From positions 25,453,501 to 25,517,500 of the forward strand of contig CM068317.1 in NCBI GenBank assembly GCA_034766995.1: 64,000 nucleotides of DNA, given 5' to 3'. The notes under the pieces are model-generated. The model saw only the letters and a list, made by a program, of their open reading frames with translations. It made no database searches and was not told where the DNA came from. Positions 32,828 to 44,349 of the stretch are shown in pieces (position 1 is the stretch's first letter; each line of letters starts with the position of its first letter). The stretch comes from Acanthacorydalis orientalis. Lineage: Eukaryota > Arthropoda > Insecta > Megaloptera > Corydalidae. The translations under genes were made by a program, and so were the position numbers.

Positions 32828-34711
32828 TATTGTATCAAAAACTAATTGTTTTTTTTTCTATGTAAATGAAAGGCAAATTTTTCATAGGAAACAAAAACTT
32901 TATTAAACAGTATATTGTCCATTTTTTTCGATTACCCTTTGCCATCTTTCGGGAAACTCCATGATTCCGCGCTCAAAAAAGTTCTTAACTTTTTGGGCAA
33001 AAAACTGTTCCAAGAACGATTTGATATCTTTATCAGCAGTGAAGGTTTTACCATTCAATGGGTTTGGCGAAGAACGGAACAAATGGTGTCTGATGGTGCC
33101 AGATCTGCCAAAAATGGCGGATGTGATAACACATCCCATCCAACATTGCACAAATTTTTGACGCATGACCGAACTTCCATGTGGTCTAGCGTTATCATGG
33201 TGAAACACTCCACCTTTTTGATTCGTCAATTCTGGACGCATCTGTTTGATGACATCATTTAATTTATCCAGTTGCCGATAATACACGTTCGAATTGATGG
33301 TTTGTACCTTGGAAGCAGGGGAACGAAATAGCGGACAGACTGGCCTCATTAGGAGCCAGGTCCGCAGTGAAGGGGCCAGAGCCCTTCGTAGAGCTAGCGA
33401 GATGCAGGGCCAGGGGTGCCATTCGGGAGTGGGTCGAGTCAGAACACTCAGAATGGTGGTTAAAGATTGACGGTTGCCGTCAATCTAGGGTACTTTTAGG
33501 CCAGGCCCCAAATAAGGACTGGACCAAGAGAATCTATACAAGTGGCAGATCTTTCTCCCTGCTCCTGGTGCGAATTTTCACAGGACACGGGAGACTAAGC
33601 TACCACGAACATATACAAGATTGAAGGACGGACTGGAAGTGTAGATGGTGTGGGGGGAGGACGAGACCCCCATTTACCTTCCTGACGGAATGTTCGGCTT
33701 GGGTCAATTTATGGCGACGATGGTTTGGGGAGTTTCTCCTCACCGCAGCCGAACTAGGGTTATAAACTCGGGCAGGCTGATAAGCTTCTGCAAGGAAACG
33801 AGACTTCCTGAGTAGTTTTGATCAGCCGAAGGAAGGCATAACGGACTTCGGGTCTAAGTACCGGGAGGCAAGATAGCTTCCTCCTCCTCAAACATAATCT
33901 ATCTATATCCTTGGAAACAGCTTAAAATACACAATACCTTTGAAATCCCACCAGACTGACACCATAACCTTCCTTTGGAGAATATCTGCTTTTCAGGTGC
34001 TTTGAACGGGTTCATCACTCTTGTTCCACGATCTTTTTCGTTCGACGTTGTTGTAGACGATCCATTTTTCATCGCTTGTTATCATAAGTTTTAAAAATAG
34101 ATCATTTTCGTCACGTTTAAAAAAAGAATCGCAGATGTTAATGCACTTAGTGAGATCAATTTCTTTGAGCTCGTGTGGTACCCAAATATCGACCTTACTA
34201 ACATAACCAAGTCGTTTTAAACGGTTTTTAAAGCTTGATTTCCACATGTTAAGATTCTCGGAAATCTCTCGTGTCGTTAATAGCTGATTGGATTCGATCA
34301 ATGCGTTTACTTTGTCATCATCAACTTCGATTGGCCTTCCTGAGCGCGTTGCATCTTTAACATCAATATCTCCAGACCGAAATTTTTCAAACCAATTCTA
34401 ACACTGCCACAATTTTAAGGCATCGTCACCATACACATCACAAGTTTTTATGCGCTCGCACAGCGTTTTTTCCTTTTCAGAAATAATTCAGGAAAATATG
34501 ACGAAAATGTTGATTTTAATTTGCCATTTTGAAATTGACGGCAATCAAACAATTGTTAACAAAATCGTGCACTTTCTTCTCCTAAAACAATCTTGAACTG
34601 TCTGCTGTCAAGTTACATAATGAATGTGCGGTTTAGAATTAAGTTAGTTACATTTTAAGACATGTATGCCCATCTATTAGAAAAAAACGTATTTTTTTTG
34701 CCAGCCCAATA
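32828..34711 (-). mobile_element. Mariner relic split by a LINE insertion
   Basis: The right terminus, reversed, reads TATTGGGCTGGCAAAAAAAA. The left end is worn. The minus strand has MIESNQLLTTREISENLNM, IWVPHELKEIDL, MITSDEKWIVYNNVERKRSW (33993-34301), then after the LINE a VFHHDNARPHGSSVM trace and a terminal FPERWQRVIEKNGQY. It has mariner D,D34D organisation. Without the 594-bp insert the length is about 1.28 kb. Confidence 0.87.
33315..33908 (+). mobile_element. 5'-truncated LINE with RNase H tail and target-site duplication
   Basis: It is flanked by CCTTGGAA on both sides (33307-33314 and 33909-33916) inside the mariner. The peptide begins GNEIADRLASLGARSAVKG, the end of an RNase H domain (xGNExAD). 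Next is RARGAIREWVESEHSEWW, then a zinc-knuckle CRWCGG...FLTECSAW near 33635-33700. The 3' untranslated region ends CTCCTCAAACATAATCTATC. A downstream RNase H places it near I/R1-type LINEs (family knowledge, not proved). Confidence 0.88.
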
Positions 34712-35783
34712 GTACAAAACGATTAATAAACATTGACTTTAGTAAATTATAAAATAATTTAAAAGAGCATCGATAAGTTTCAGTGTTCTCATAGTCCATC
34801 TTTATTAAAAAATAATTGAATGGACTTTATTCTTAAAAGTTATTCTTAAACGTATTTATGGTTAATGTTATTAAACATCAGACATATGTTAACATTTACA
34901 TTCGTTTCTCTTTTTTTAAATTATAATTCAGAGAGCGTATTTGTGAATGCTATCATAATTAAAAGGTAACTGTTATCAATTTAGAACAGTGAAGAACATT
35001 TCATAAAACATATTTTTTCATAATTTGTTAGCAAAAAAAAAAATAAAAAGATCCAGTAGGGATTTAAACGAAGCTTTCACATTTGTCTTCCTTTAACTGT
35101 TACCTCGAAGAGATTACCAATAAGTTGTATAAATAGGGAAATAAATTTCTGATAAGTACACGTCGTAAAGTTTGCACTTGAATATAATTAGAATTATGCG
35201 CACGTCGTCGTGTAATATCTTATAGAGTGACTTAACAGTAACAACGAACATAAGACGATGTTGGAAATCGGCGTTGTATAAACAATGAGGCACGTTCTGA
35301 AAACACGTACAAACTGAGTTAGATAATAACAGAACTACTAATAAGAAGACCGGCGATAATGCTGGATGCATGTGCGCGCAAGGGAGACGGTTCTCTGTTA
35401 GACTTCACCGGTAACGTGTTTATTGCTCGCCGTGTTTACTCACCCCCAACAGTTATGATGTTTGCGTACGAACGTGTTGAACACGAATTATATCCGTTCG
35501 CACACACACACACACACACACAGAATGTACGAACGCCAGACGGAACAAGAAAAAAATATTGTCGCGTTTATCTCGATTTCGAATCTATCATTATTTCCGA
35601 ATCCGTCCATTTGTTGGCGTGCCGTAAGAGAAATTTTACATCAAAGTGCGAGATGGATTAATTGTATATAAGTACAAGGTCGGTACTCTTTGAAAAAAAA
35701 GCGAATACTTGTTCATTATAAAAAGCGCCATAAAGTCTGTTACCTTGAGAATAATTTTAAACTATAAAAGGTGTAATGGTACC
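34712..35783. other. Ret intron, unique
   Basis: No transposon was recognised. The 35160-35680 part is less AT-rich with CpGs and a (CA)10 run at 35502-35521. It contains overlapping short open frames that look like chance. Confidence 0.45.
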
Positions 35784-36197
35784 GTAAGGTGGTAGGAAAG
35801 AATTGTGATTTTTATTTTCCGAATTCTAAACTTATTTTTTTCAATGAAAATGTCATTTCATCGAATTCATGTTAATATTAAAGTGCATTTTTCAGTCTGT
35901 TTTTTAGTAACATCGACTTTGGTTTTATTATTGATTTTGCTTCAAATTGAGCTATTGAATTAAAGATTGAAAAGAAGCAAATAAGAGCAATTTTTTGAGT
36001 TCAAAACGAGTGGTAAATTAGCAGAAACTGCTCGTGTAAACTAAACGATGCTTTTAGTGTGGGTACTGTTAAGTAACGTACAGTGCAGTGATGGTTCCAA
36101 AAATTTCGTGCTGAGGATGAGAGCCTTGAAGATAAGGAAGGTCGTGGGCGTCCTCCTTAAGTTCATAACGATCAACTGAAGTCGTTAGTTGAATCTC
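35784..36197 (+). mobile_element. Cecropia-type mariner, 5' half only
   Basis: It starts GTAAGGTGGTAGGAAAGAAT and contains the same 5' leader as 22649 (TTTTATTTTCCGAATTCTAA) and a broken helix-turn-helix region ending GTTCATAACGATCAACTGAA. It is cut off at about 36197 with no right end. Confidence 0.85.
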
Positions 36198-36394
36198 TTT
36201 CTGGATCGTTGTGTATTTCTTGACTGTCAATATTTTTGTTGTGTTTCTATACTGTCTATCTTTGTAAAATTTATTTATCACATTTTCATTCCAAATTCTT
36301 TAATCTCGCTATTGTAAATGTCTCTCTTTTCTATCCGTTAAGATCCGAATTTCAGTGTTCAGTATCAGAAGTAAAAATTACTTTAAAATCGCCG

Positions 36395-36505
36395 CTAGCC
36401 AGTGCATACGATACAAATTTTACTATCGTAGTTGGCCAGTATATACGATACGAATTTCATCTATCGTAGCAGGCCAGTGTATATGATCGAGTTTCATCTG
36501 TCTCT
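36395..36505. repeat. 37- to 38-bp minisatellite, three units, each with a hairpin
   Basis: GCCAGT starts units at 36398, 36435 and 36473. Each has TACGATA ... TATCGTA arms (partly lost in unit 3). Confidence 0.85.
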
Positions 36506-36529
36506 CGCGCTGTCAACAGACAGAATCCG

Positions 36530-36895
36530 TTAAAATGTTTGTTAGTCTACAGATACAATTTTTCACAGATAACGACCGCATGCGATGCGCAACAATCCTT
36601 TTTTGTTTTGCAAACTCACGGCGTTCGTTGCATCCGTGGAAATAGACTGGTTTTCGGGTCTTTTATGGCTCCCGGCACTGTAGCGACGCTCAGGGCTTTT
36701 ACAATTCTTTTACCTCACGGTAAGCTCATGCGCAAACGTGGTTCAAAAAAAAAACAGATACAATTCAAAATAGGATCTGCGTTGGTCATTATTAAATAAA
36801 ATACACCTATCATTAAATTAATAAGTGTGTGCAGTTTGACATTACAGAAGGTCTGCATATGTTTGCTGCACCAACTCACACTTACACTATCTATT
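36530..36895 (-). mobile_element. LINE 3' fragment
   Basis: The segment 36750-36895 is the reverse complement of 48950-49080, including GGTCTGCATATGTTTGCTGC and TTTGACATTACAGAAGG. It marks the end of the reverse-transcriptase ORF and start of the 3' UTR of the same LINE. The GC-richer 36530-36750 part probably belongs to its 3' UTR. Confidence 0.65.
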
Positions 36896-37201
36896 CTGTT
36901 CTTTTTTCATTTCTTGTATACATCTTTGAAGTCTCTGAATTATTTAGAATTTACGATCTGTGAATTATTTTCGTAAGTAAAAAAAAAGATATATAAACAC
37001 TATATTTATTCAACAAAGCAGAGTATAAAATTACTGAAACGTTTTTAAGAAAGTCTATACCAATTCTGTCATCCCGCCAATGTGGTTAATAATTTATTTA
37101 TAACAGGATGATCCAACTAACCATAGTTTGTAAATCATTCCATTTGTGTTATTTCTTTTTATTTGTTATTTAAATGTCTTTCAGGAAATTGAATTCATTT
37201 A

Positions 37202-37235
<34 letters not shown>

Positions 37236-37709
37236 GGAGATATATATATATAGTGACGCACTTTAGATTTAATCTTAGAGGGGGGTGAGTTGAACAGACA
37301 TTTTTTTTAATATGAATTGAATAAGATTCAATAGGTGATTATAAAAAAATTATTTAAAGAATAAAATCCAGTTTTATTTTTTTACAAAGCTCGAATTATT
37401 TCAGCCCTGATTATATATATATATATATCTGTAGGAGCATTTTTGCGAGATGATTTTGTTTTGTTTTCTAGTGTTTTTTTACTTTTCTTTTAGAGGATGT
37501 TAAGGTCCTTTGCATTCCCCTGGGTGTGCCACTGTATATGTGTGTATATATATATATATAGAGAGAGAGAAATAGGTAAAGAGGAAGAATGAAATTAGAG
37601 AGAGATCAAAATCCAACTTATCAATAACCGATAACTCTTAGTGAAATTCAATTCATTTTGAGTAACAGTATTAATGCATGTAGACACAATACACACACAC
37701 ACTTATATA

Positions 37710-37710
<1 letters not shown>

Positions 37711-37756
<46 letters not shown>

Positions 37757-37790
37757 ATATATATATCCATATATATATTTATTATGTATA
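37711..37790. repeat. (TA)n/(TG)n microsatellite
   Basis: A TA run with GTGTGTATATATATCC and ATGTATATATG variants. Confidence 0.93.
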
Positions 37791-38111
37791 TATGTAAATG
37801 TGTGTGTAAATGCAATCATATTTTGTCACCGTGCGCGCGGTCCGACCACGCGGCCGGATGGTTTGATCAGTGGGCGTTTTGGCTAACAGACGAGTGACGG
37901 TGGTGACGATCAACGCGCATAATTGATTTTATATAAAGTCTATCTGCGATATCGAGTTTCGTGGAAAAATGAGAATAACAATAGCGCTTTAAATTAACAA
38001 CGGGTAAACAGCGAGTCAATTAATTTTAAAAGTGGTTACGCGTTACATACAATTACATTATCCCTTTTTATCTTCTTTTTGAACCCTTTTATGCTCACTG
38101 TACGTACGTGC

Positions 38112-38146
<35 letters not shown>

Positions 38147-38439
38147 GTACACATATTAGTTATATGTATAAATTTTTGCTGAATAATATTGAAGGTTAAC
38201 ATAACGAACCTTGGTTGAATTTCTTAAATATCATCGTACGACCTTTCATGCCAATTATGTTAATCTTTCAGATCTGTCGTTTTACCTGACACGCATACTG
38301 CACGCGTATAAAAATAAACAATAGAGAAAACCGTTCGTATAAATAATAAAGCCACCGTTAATTACGATAATAAAATAACGAAATTAATAATAATAACGAT
38401 AATGTGGTCGTTGCAGCGCCGTTAAATCGTTACTTCGAC

Positions 38440-38870
38440 GAAATTAACTGTGTGTATGTATAAGAGAGCGAGTGTTGAGAATGAAATATCGTTAATATCC
38501 GGTCGACGTCACGTGCGAAAGGTTACAAACTTGTGATTTCTTAGATGGCTGCCCGAAATAATATCGATTGTACATGCATATTAAGATTCGCACGTGTATG
38601 TGTATGTGGGTATTTTATAAGTAGAGATCCAGTGGAAAATCACTCTTTGGACAGTGACGTCTCTGTTTCAGCGAACGGTGACGAATGTAGTTGCGACGAC
38701 GTCGTCGACGTCGCCGGAACACTTGACCGAGTTCTTAGGTAAACATAAGTCGACGGCGGCGACGTTCTGTTTGCTTTTTATTAAGACTCGTGTTGCGTAA
38801 CGGTTGCCGCAACGCGTCGGTATCGTTGCTGAGGCACGGATCAACCGTACATCTGCAGTGAACACTGACT
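38440..38870. promoter_or_regulatory. CpG-rich candidate regulatory block in Ret intron
   Basis: The composition contrasts with the AT-rich surroundings. Visible motifs include GGTCGACGTCACGTGCG (CRE-type GACGTCA fused to an E-box CACGTG, about 38501-38517), AGTGACGTCTC near 38653 and the palindrome GACGACGTCGTC at 38695-38706. The regulatory role is inferred from composition and motifs only. Confidence 0.3.
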
Positions 38871-39029
38871 TCCGGTTAATCAGTGAGTTGAAAATGAATT
38901 GAAATTTACCTTGAAACGATATTTATCAAGTTTAATCAGTTTTGTCCGATCATAAATTATATTTATTCCAAGTCATACAAAGTTATCTTTATCCATATAG
39001 TATAATTATATATTTTGGAAATTTCATTG

Positions 39030-40175
39030 AAAACCGTTGTTTTTTTTGTGCTTCTCGAGTATTTATTCCAATAACAAAATATATTAATACATTAATCAAA
39101 GTATTTTCCCTCGGAAGATATGACTTCTTCCCACTTTTCGGGCAGAAGTTGAATTCCGTAACGAAAGAATGGTCTGTCTTTTGAGCAAATCTATTCAATA
39201 ATCCAATTTTCGACTTCTCAGTAGTTATGGAAATGTGTATCTTCCAAAGTGCGTTGCATCAATCGGCACAGATCGTAATCGGTTGGAACCAGATCGGGAG
39301 AATAACTGGGTGCAGGAGAACCTCCCATTCGAGCTCCATCAGTGTTTGTTTCACGGCTATAGTAACATGAGGCCGAGCTTTATCACAGAGAAGAATTATT
39401 TTTCAGTAATTTGATGAAATTGATGGTCGTTTTTTCATCAAATTATCATTCACACGCTCCAATTGTTGTCGATAACGTTCATCGGTGATTGTTCCCTTCG
39501 ATTTCAACAGCTCGTAATACACTACATCATCTATATCCCAGCAAATAGCGAACATTCCTTTGTGACCGTGGATGTTTAGTTTTGTTTTCGACGTTGATGA
39601 TTGGCCAGGATCAACCTACGATTTCTTGCGTTTCGGATTGTCGAAATAGATCCATTTTTCATCGTCGGTCACGATACGCCACAAGAAACTCTTCTTTTTA
39701 TGTCTTGCAAGCAAAGAAATCGAGATGTTTAAACGATTAGCAATGGAATTTTCGGTCAATTCATGTGGTAGCCATCTCTCTTCTTTTTGGAACTTTCCCA
39801 TGGCTTGTAAACGTCGTAAAATGGTTCACTTATCGACTTGGAGCTGCTGAGCCAATTCTTCGAGTGTTTGAGCAGGGTTTTCTTTCAATAGAGCTCGCAG
39901 TCGCTCATCTTCGAACTTTTTCGATTGGCCTGGCTGTTGTTTGTCGTGAACGTCACAATTACTACTTTTGAATCGTCGAAACCAATTTCTACATACTGTT
40001 TTAAATGAAGCAGGTTCACCATAAGTTTTCGAAAGTAATCGATAAGCTTAAACTGCACTTTTTTCAAATCAAAGTAGTGTAGAAGTACACATCGGAAAAA
40101 ACAACTTATCGCGCTCCATTTTAATTTGGTTATAGAAAAGCACTTGTGTAAACAAAGGATGGCGTCTGATTACTA
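39030..40175 (-). mobile_element. Mos1-group mariner, nearly full length, decayed
   Basis: Minus-strand traces in order: FRRFKSSNCDVHDKQ-like helix-turn-helix (about 39900-40000), MGKFQKEERWLPHELTENS, FLWRIVTDDEKWIYFDNPKR (39616-39801), HGHKGMFAICWDIDDVVYYE, and a C-terminal LREN...FCPKSGKKSYLPRE stretch near 39110-39190. The order equals Mos1 (GDEKW, CVWWD, VIYYELL). Stops and frame breaks are present. The terminal repeats are poorly preserved. Confidence 0.82.
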
Positions 40176-40292
40176 AATTTTAGTGGGAAATGTTTACACA
40201 TCAAAATGACATAAGAGATATCTGTCATTTCCCACAGCGTACGCATCTAGAGCCATCTACACGTGACCAGCGGCTTTCAATGCATTCTCCTA

Positions 40293-40371
40293 ATATATAT
40301 ATATATATATGTATATGTATGTATATATATATATATATATGTATGTATATGTATATATATATATATATATA
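40293..40371. repeat. (TA)n/(TATG)n microsatellite
   Basis: TA runs are broken by GTATGTATATGTA units. Confidence 0.93.
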
Positions 40372-41088
40372 AAATTTAAATGAGCATGGATTATAAATAA
40401 AATAGTCAATCAAAAAGTGAGGCAACTATTTGAATTTTTAAACTTATACACATTCTATACAATTTAATATTCTTCAGTTTTAAACTTTTATATTTTTGAC
40501 TTGATTGCTTTTCGGTTAAAAATATTTTTTTAACTTTATTTTGTAGCTTGAACTGAAACCGTTTAAATAAATTTCGTTCAGCTTTCTCAGTTAAATGAGA
40601 AAAAGAATTATCAGAAATAATCGCATTGTTGCGGGAAAATAAATAGCATATAAAATGTGTATATTCTTCTTTGTATAAATAATTATTAACTTATCTACTC
40701 ATTTTTATTTTAAAAATATAAATATTTTTCTTCGAGAATTTGAAAATATTATTTAACTAAAATTATAATATATTGGAAAACATTTTTGATGTAGCTATAA
40801 AATTTCACTATCAAAAAAATAATTGTATTGTTTAAACTGTATATTCAATTTACGTTTTTAATTTCATAAATAAATATCTATTCAGTAATGATGAAAAGAG
40901 CATTTTTAAAACATTATTAAGTCTTATACTTGAAAAGAAAGTTGTTCTGATGAATTTAATATTTAATGTTTCTCATTAAGAGGTTAGTATATCACGGCAC
41001 GAATTTCAAACGATGTTATCTTATTTATCATCTGTATAATTAACACTTTTCATTCAGTCACATTCTAAATAATTCAAAACGTACTTAC

Positions 41089-41257
41089 TCAATACGAGGA
41101 ACGTCTGCACTTCCCCTTTGTGGTCGTTCTCATTCACTGTATAACTGAGATTTAATAAATGATCAACGTCGTCTAACAGCTCCACCGTAAAGTTGTTCAC
41201 ATCCGGCGAATCGAGGTCTTGTATAATCAACAGTTCGCTGAAGTGAAGCTCTTTTCC
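41089..41257 (-). CDS. Ret: Ret exon: cadherin-like domain 3
   Basis: The exon has 56 codons plus one trailing base. It starts in phase 0 after TTTTTACAG and ends A|GTAAGT at 41088. The peptide GKELHFSELLIIQDLDSPD continues into a DHLLNLSYTVNEND stretch and QTFLVL. The 'DLDSPD' element sits where a cadherin repeat normally has its second calcium-binding loop (DxDxxx). The trailing A joins CA of the next exon to give threonine. The following intron is 15.5 kb and is filled with mobile DNA. Confidence 0.88.
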
Positions 41258-41322
41258 CTGTAAAAATTACAGAATCTTCTGTTTGTATTTGAATTCTTAT
41301 TTATATAAATATGAACGCTTAC

Positions 41323-41612
41323 TTTTTTAACGAACGCGTTCCGCAAATACACATCCAAAACGAGAGGAAACTGTGGAACTGGCGGATTGTCATTCTCGTC
41401 GCGTACAAATACTTTCAGAGTCTTTGTAATCGAATTGTTCACTTGTCGTGGACCGGTGACGATACACAACAAAGATATATTCATCTTAGGACCAACCGTG
41501 TACCTTTTCTGATAGTCTGATTCATCTTTTGGATGAAAATCACGTTCTAATGCATGCTGCGTATGGATCAACCATTCCGAATCGATTTTTTCGACAGTCA
41601 CGTTTCCTTCTC
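41323..41612 (-). CDS. Ret: Ret exon: cadherin-like domain 2 with DENDNPP calcium motif
   Basis: The exon has 96 codons plus two leading bases and ends in phase 0. The acceptor is TTTTCAG at 41613 and the donor is A|GTAAGC at 41322. Residues around 14-30 read LIHTQHALERDFHPKDE, the 'aLDRE' region of a cadherin fold. The stretch LKVFVRDENDNPP (the DENDNPP part at about 41380-41400) is a classic inter-domain calcium-binding signature; RET is known to need calcium between its second and third cadherin-like domains. One cysteine lies in SLLCIVTG. Only 65 bp of intron separate it from the next exon. Confidence 0.92.
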
Positions 41613-42460
41613 CTGAAAATAAAACAATTTAGAAAATGTTATTTTAGTAAAATAATTGATTAAAATAGCATTCTGTATCACATCGATTATCGTTATTAAA
41701 ATAAAAAAATATCGCAACGATATTATTTATATCATTAGATTTCAATCAAAATGTAAATAAATAGTACATGGTCTCATAATTTACCATAATCATAAATAAC
41801 TATTATTAAAATATGAAGGTTGTTAAATTTATTTTTTTAAAAAAATAAATAATACCTCAAACCATTACTTGTAATAAAAGTATTTTTATACAACGTCTAT
41901 TAACCCTTTTCACTCACAAGGCCAGCTGTGCTAGCCATACATTTAAAGGCGTTCTACTCCTACGACCAGTGTCACTGCCCACATTTTATCATTTACTGAT
42001 AAAAACTTTTATAAACGTTCGTCCATCAATGTCATCGGGTGTTTATACTTTTCTATGTTTATCATTATTTTATCCTAATACGTAGAATACAAACTTCTGA
42101 TCTGCTATATAGCCTAATTGCTCGGAATGCAAAAGTTTAATGATTTTGAAAGTTTTTAAAACTTTTTTAAAAAATATTTAAAAAATTAACACTAGACAAT
42201 TCTGTGATTTTTTAAATATTATGTTTAAATATTAAATAATATAAAAACATTTTATTAATGTGCAGTTTGAGATATTAATCTGATAATCTAGTACAGCACT
42301 GATTTTAAAAAAGATACTGTGTATTTTACACTACTCACTACAGAAGTAAAACTTACTTATGCATAATCTACATACACACCAGATAGGAAGCAGATTAGGT
42401 TTATGAGACAATTCTCAATGGGCATATACCCAATTTATTGAATATTTTGATTTATTATTA
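41613..42460. other. Ret intron; possible piggyBac-type MITE end
   Basis: AT-rich DNA. At 41900 TTAACCCTTTTCACTCACAA looks like the TTAA-CCCTTT start of some piggyBac-type MITEs, but no partner end was found. The rest holds nothing I recognise. Confidence 0.35.
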
Positions 42461-43739
42461 GGTGTTGGAATTAATTCGTAGCGTTTTACAAGAGATGGCG
42501 TAGGTAGTACATTCTTCCATTGTTCCCTTTAACCAAATATTCCCCGTAAAACAGCTGTCCTTAGGCGTCAGTTTCAGTATATGTCATTTGGTTGAAGCGT
42601 AAATAACAACACTTTGTACTTTATCGAATATGTCGAATTTCGTGCCGGATAAATTGTTTTTGCGGGGAGTTTTACTTCATTACTTTAACATGAAAAAAAG
42701 TGCTGCCGAAAGTCATCGTATTTTAGTGGAAGTTTATGGTGACCATGCTCTAGCTGAGAAAACGTGTCGGAAGTGGTTTGCACGTTTTAAAAGTGGTGAT
42801 TTCGACTTGGAAGACAAGGAACGACCTGGACAGCCGAAAAAGTTCGACGATGAAGAATTGGAGGCATTGCTTAATGAAGACCCATGTCAAACACTTCAAG
42901 AATTGTCTGAATCGTTGGGAGTTGACTTGTTAACGGTAGAAAAATGCCTTAAAGCCATGGGAATGATCCAAAAGCAAGGAAATCGAGTCCCATACGAATT
43001 GAAACCGAGGGACGTTGAAAGGCGTTTTTCTACCTGTGAACTGCTGCTTCAATGGGAGAAAAGAAATAAATTTTTGCATCGAATTGTCACGGGCGATGAA
43101 AAGTGGATTAATTACGGCAATCCCAAGCGCAGAAAGTCATGGGTTAAGCTCGGCCCACCATCAACACCAGCGACGAAGCCAAATATCCATGGATCCAAGC
43201 ACATGCTCTGTATTTGGTGGGATCATAAGGGTGTGATCTACTATGAGCAACTCAAACCGAATGAAACCATCACTGGGGATCTCTACCGATAACAATTGAT
43301 GCGCTTGAGTCGTGAATTCAAGGAAAAACGGCCGGAATACTGTGAAAGACACGACAAAGTAATTTTGTAGCACGACAATGCTCGTCCGTACGTCGCAAAA
43401 CCGGTCAAAAAATACTAAGAAACGCTCAAATGGGAAGTCCTACCCGACCCACCGTATTCTCCAGATATTGCTCCTTCTGATTACCACTTGTTTCGATCGA
43501 TGAGTCACGGCCTGTCTGGGTAGAAGCTCACTTCTTATGAAGATTGCAAAAAATATGTCGATTCGTGGATTACATCTAAAGACAGGAGGCATTCTTCCGA
43601 CGTGGTATTCGTCTCCTGCCCGAAAGATGGGAAAAAGTAGTGGCTATCGATGGACAATACTTTGAATGATATTTTTTTTCAATTTCATTTAAAATAATCT
43701 TTTTTCATGAAGAAAACGATTATTAATTCCAACACCCAA
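42461..43739 (+). mobile_element. Mos1-like mariner, nearly complete
   Basis: The terminal repeats are AGGTGTTGGAATTAATTCGT at the left and its inverse (AATTAATTCCAACACCCAAT) at the right, with TA edges. The length is about 1.28 kb. It is the best-preserved element in the window and of the same family as 24537-25155. See the separate entry for its transposase. Confidence 0.93.
42630..43670 (+). pseudogene. Mos1-like transposase with an open N-terminal half
   Basis: It starts at ATG 42630 (MSNFVPDKLFLRGVLLHYF, the Mos1-type N-terminus) and stays open for 220 codons to a TAA at 43290. The open part covers both helix-turn-helix motifs (AAESHRILVEVYGDHAL; CQTLQELSESLGVD), the linker VPYELKPRD and the first catalytic Asp in HRIVTGDEKWINY, then CIWWDHKGVIYYEQL. 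Downstream the frame is kept but stops appear: TAG just before HDNARPY, TAA in KKY-ETL, and TAG before KLTSYED. PPYSPDIAPSDYHLF with the third Asp is visible. It is inactive as a full transposase. Confidence 0.9.
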
Positions 43740-43822
43740 TATTATAAAATTTCTATAGATTCACATTCCAGATAAGAGACAATTGGATTATGATAACTAA
43801 AATATGAAATAAATAATTTTGA

Positions 43823-44098
43823 CTACAATTTATCTAAATATCTAACAAATACAGCATCGGTTGTACTTCCTGATTTAGTGGTGGATACATTGCGACCATC
43901 GCTATTCATTTTAAAATTAAAAACATGATCTAAAAAAACAATCGAAAGTTGTGAATGCTCTGAAACAAAATTTGCCTTGAAATCGCCTCTCAAAATGATA
44001 GGCAGTTGAGAGAGCTCTTTATCAACAAATTCATTAGCAGAGACATCATTGCAGTACAAGATTAAAGATTGATAAATGAACTGCATTATTTTAGACAT
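43823..44098 (-). pseudogene. Endonuclease (EEP) domain relic
   Basis: The minus strand reads LSQLPIILRGDFKANFVSEH, then STTDAVFVRYLDKL. GDF(K/N) is the active-site loop of the exonuclease-endonuclease-phosphatase fold and STTDAVF the following strand. It is homologous to 19490-19715 (PIILVSDFNLDL ... INMIFVKYLE). No other domain of the parent element is present. Confidence 0.6.
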
Positions 44099-44116
44099 AT
44101 ATTGATTAGGAGATTA

Positions 44117-44222
44117 TGTATGTATATATATATATATATGTATATATATGTATATATATATATAATACTTCTGTCTCTATCTCTCTCTATATATATATAT
44201 ATATTATATATATATATATATG
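44117..44222. repeat. Compound TA / CT microsatellite
   Basis: TA units with CTCTCTAT and TGTATA interruptions, ending 127 bp from the Ret donor at 44349. Confidence 0.93.
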
Positions 44223-44349
44223 AGAGCGAGAGAGGACTGGGGCTGCAGCGTTTCGTTAAACGTTCAGCCGCATGAATCCAATTCACTCCACCGAACTTAA
44301 AGAAATTTTACTTTACAAAAAAAAAAAAATAAAAATCATTTCAACTCAC

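Larger units (their letters stand above)
36896..39029. other. Ret intron: microsatellites and CpG-rich unique DNA
   Basis: Microsatellites lie at 37202-37251 (TA/GA), 37555-37572, 37711-37790 (TA/GT) and 38116-38146 (TA). The part 37815-38000 and especially 38440-38870 is rich in CpG with CRE-like GACGTC motifs. No coding exon fits: every adjoining Ret exon pair is already in phase. Confidence 0.5.

Noticed and set aside
35359..35671. Overlapping 100- and 69-codon open frames around a (CA)10 run
   Set aside because: Two overlapping frames are equally open and both translate the CA repeat; there is no domain or splice evidence.
37674..38742. Short open frames in the CpG-rich intron as extra Ret exons
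   Set aside because: The exons on both sides (41089 and 25602) already join in phase with matching RET content, so no constitutive exon is needed.
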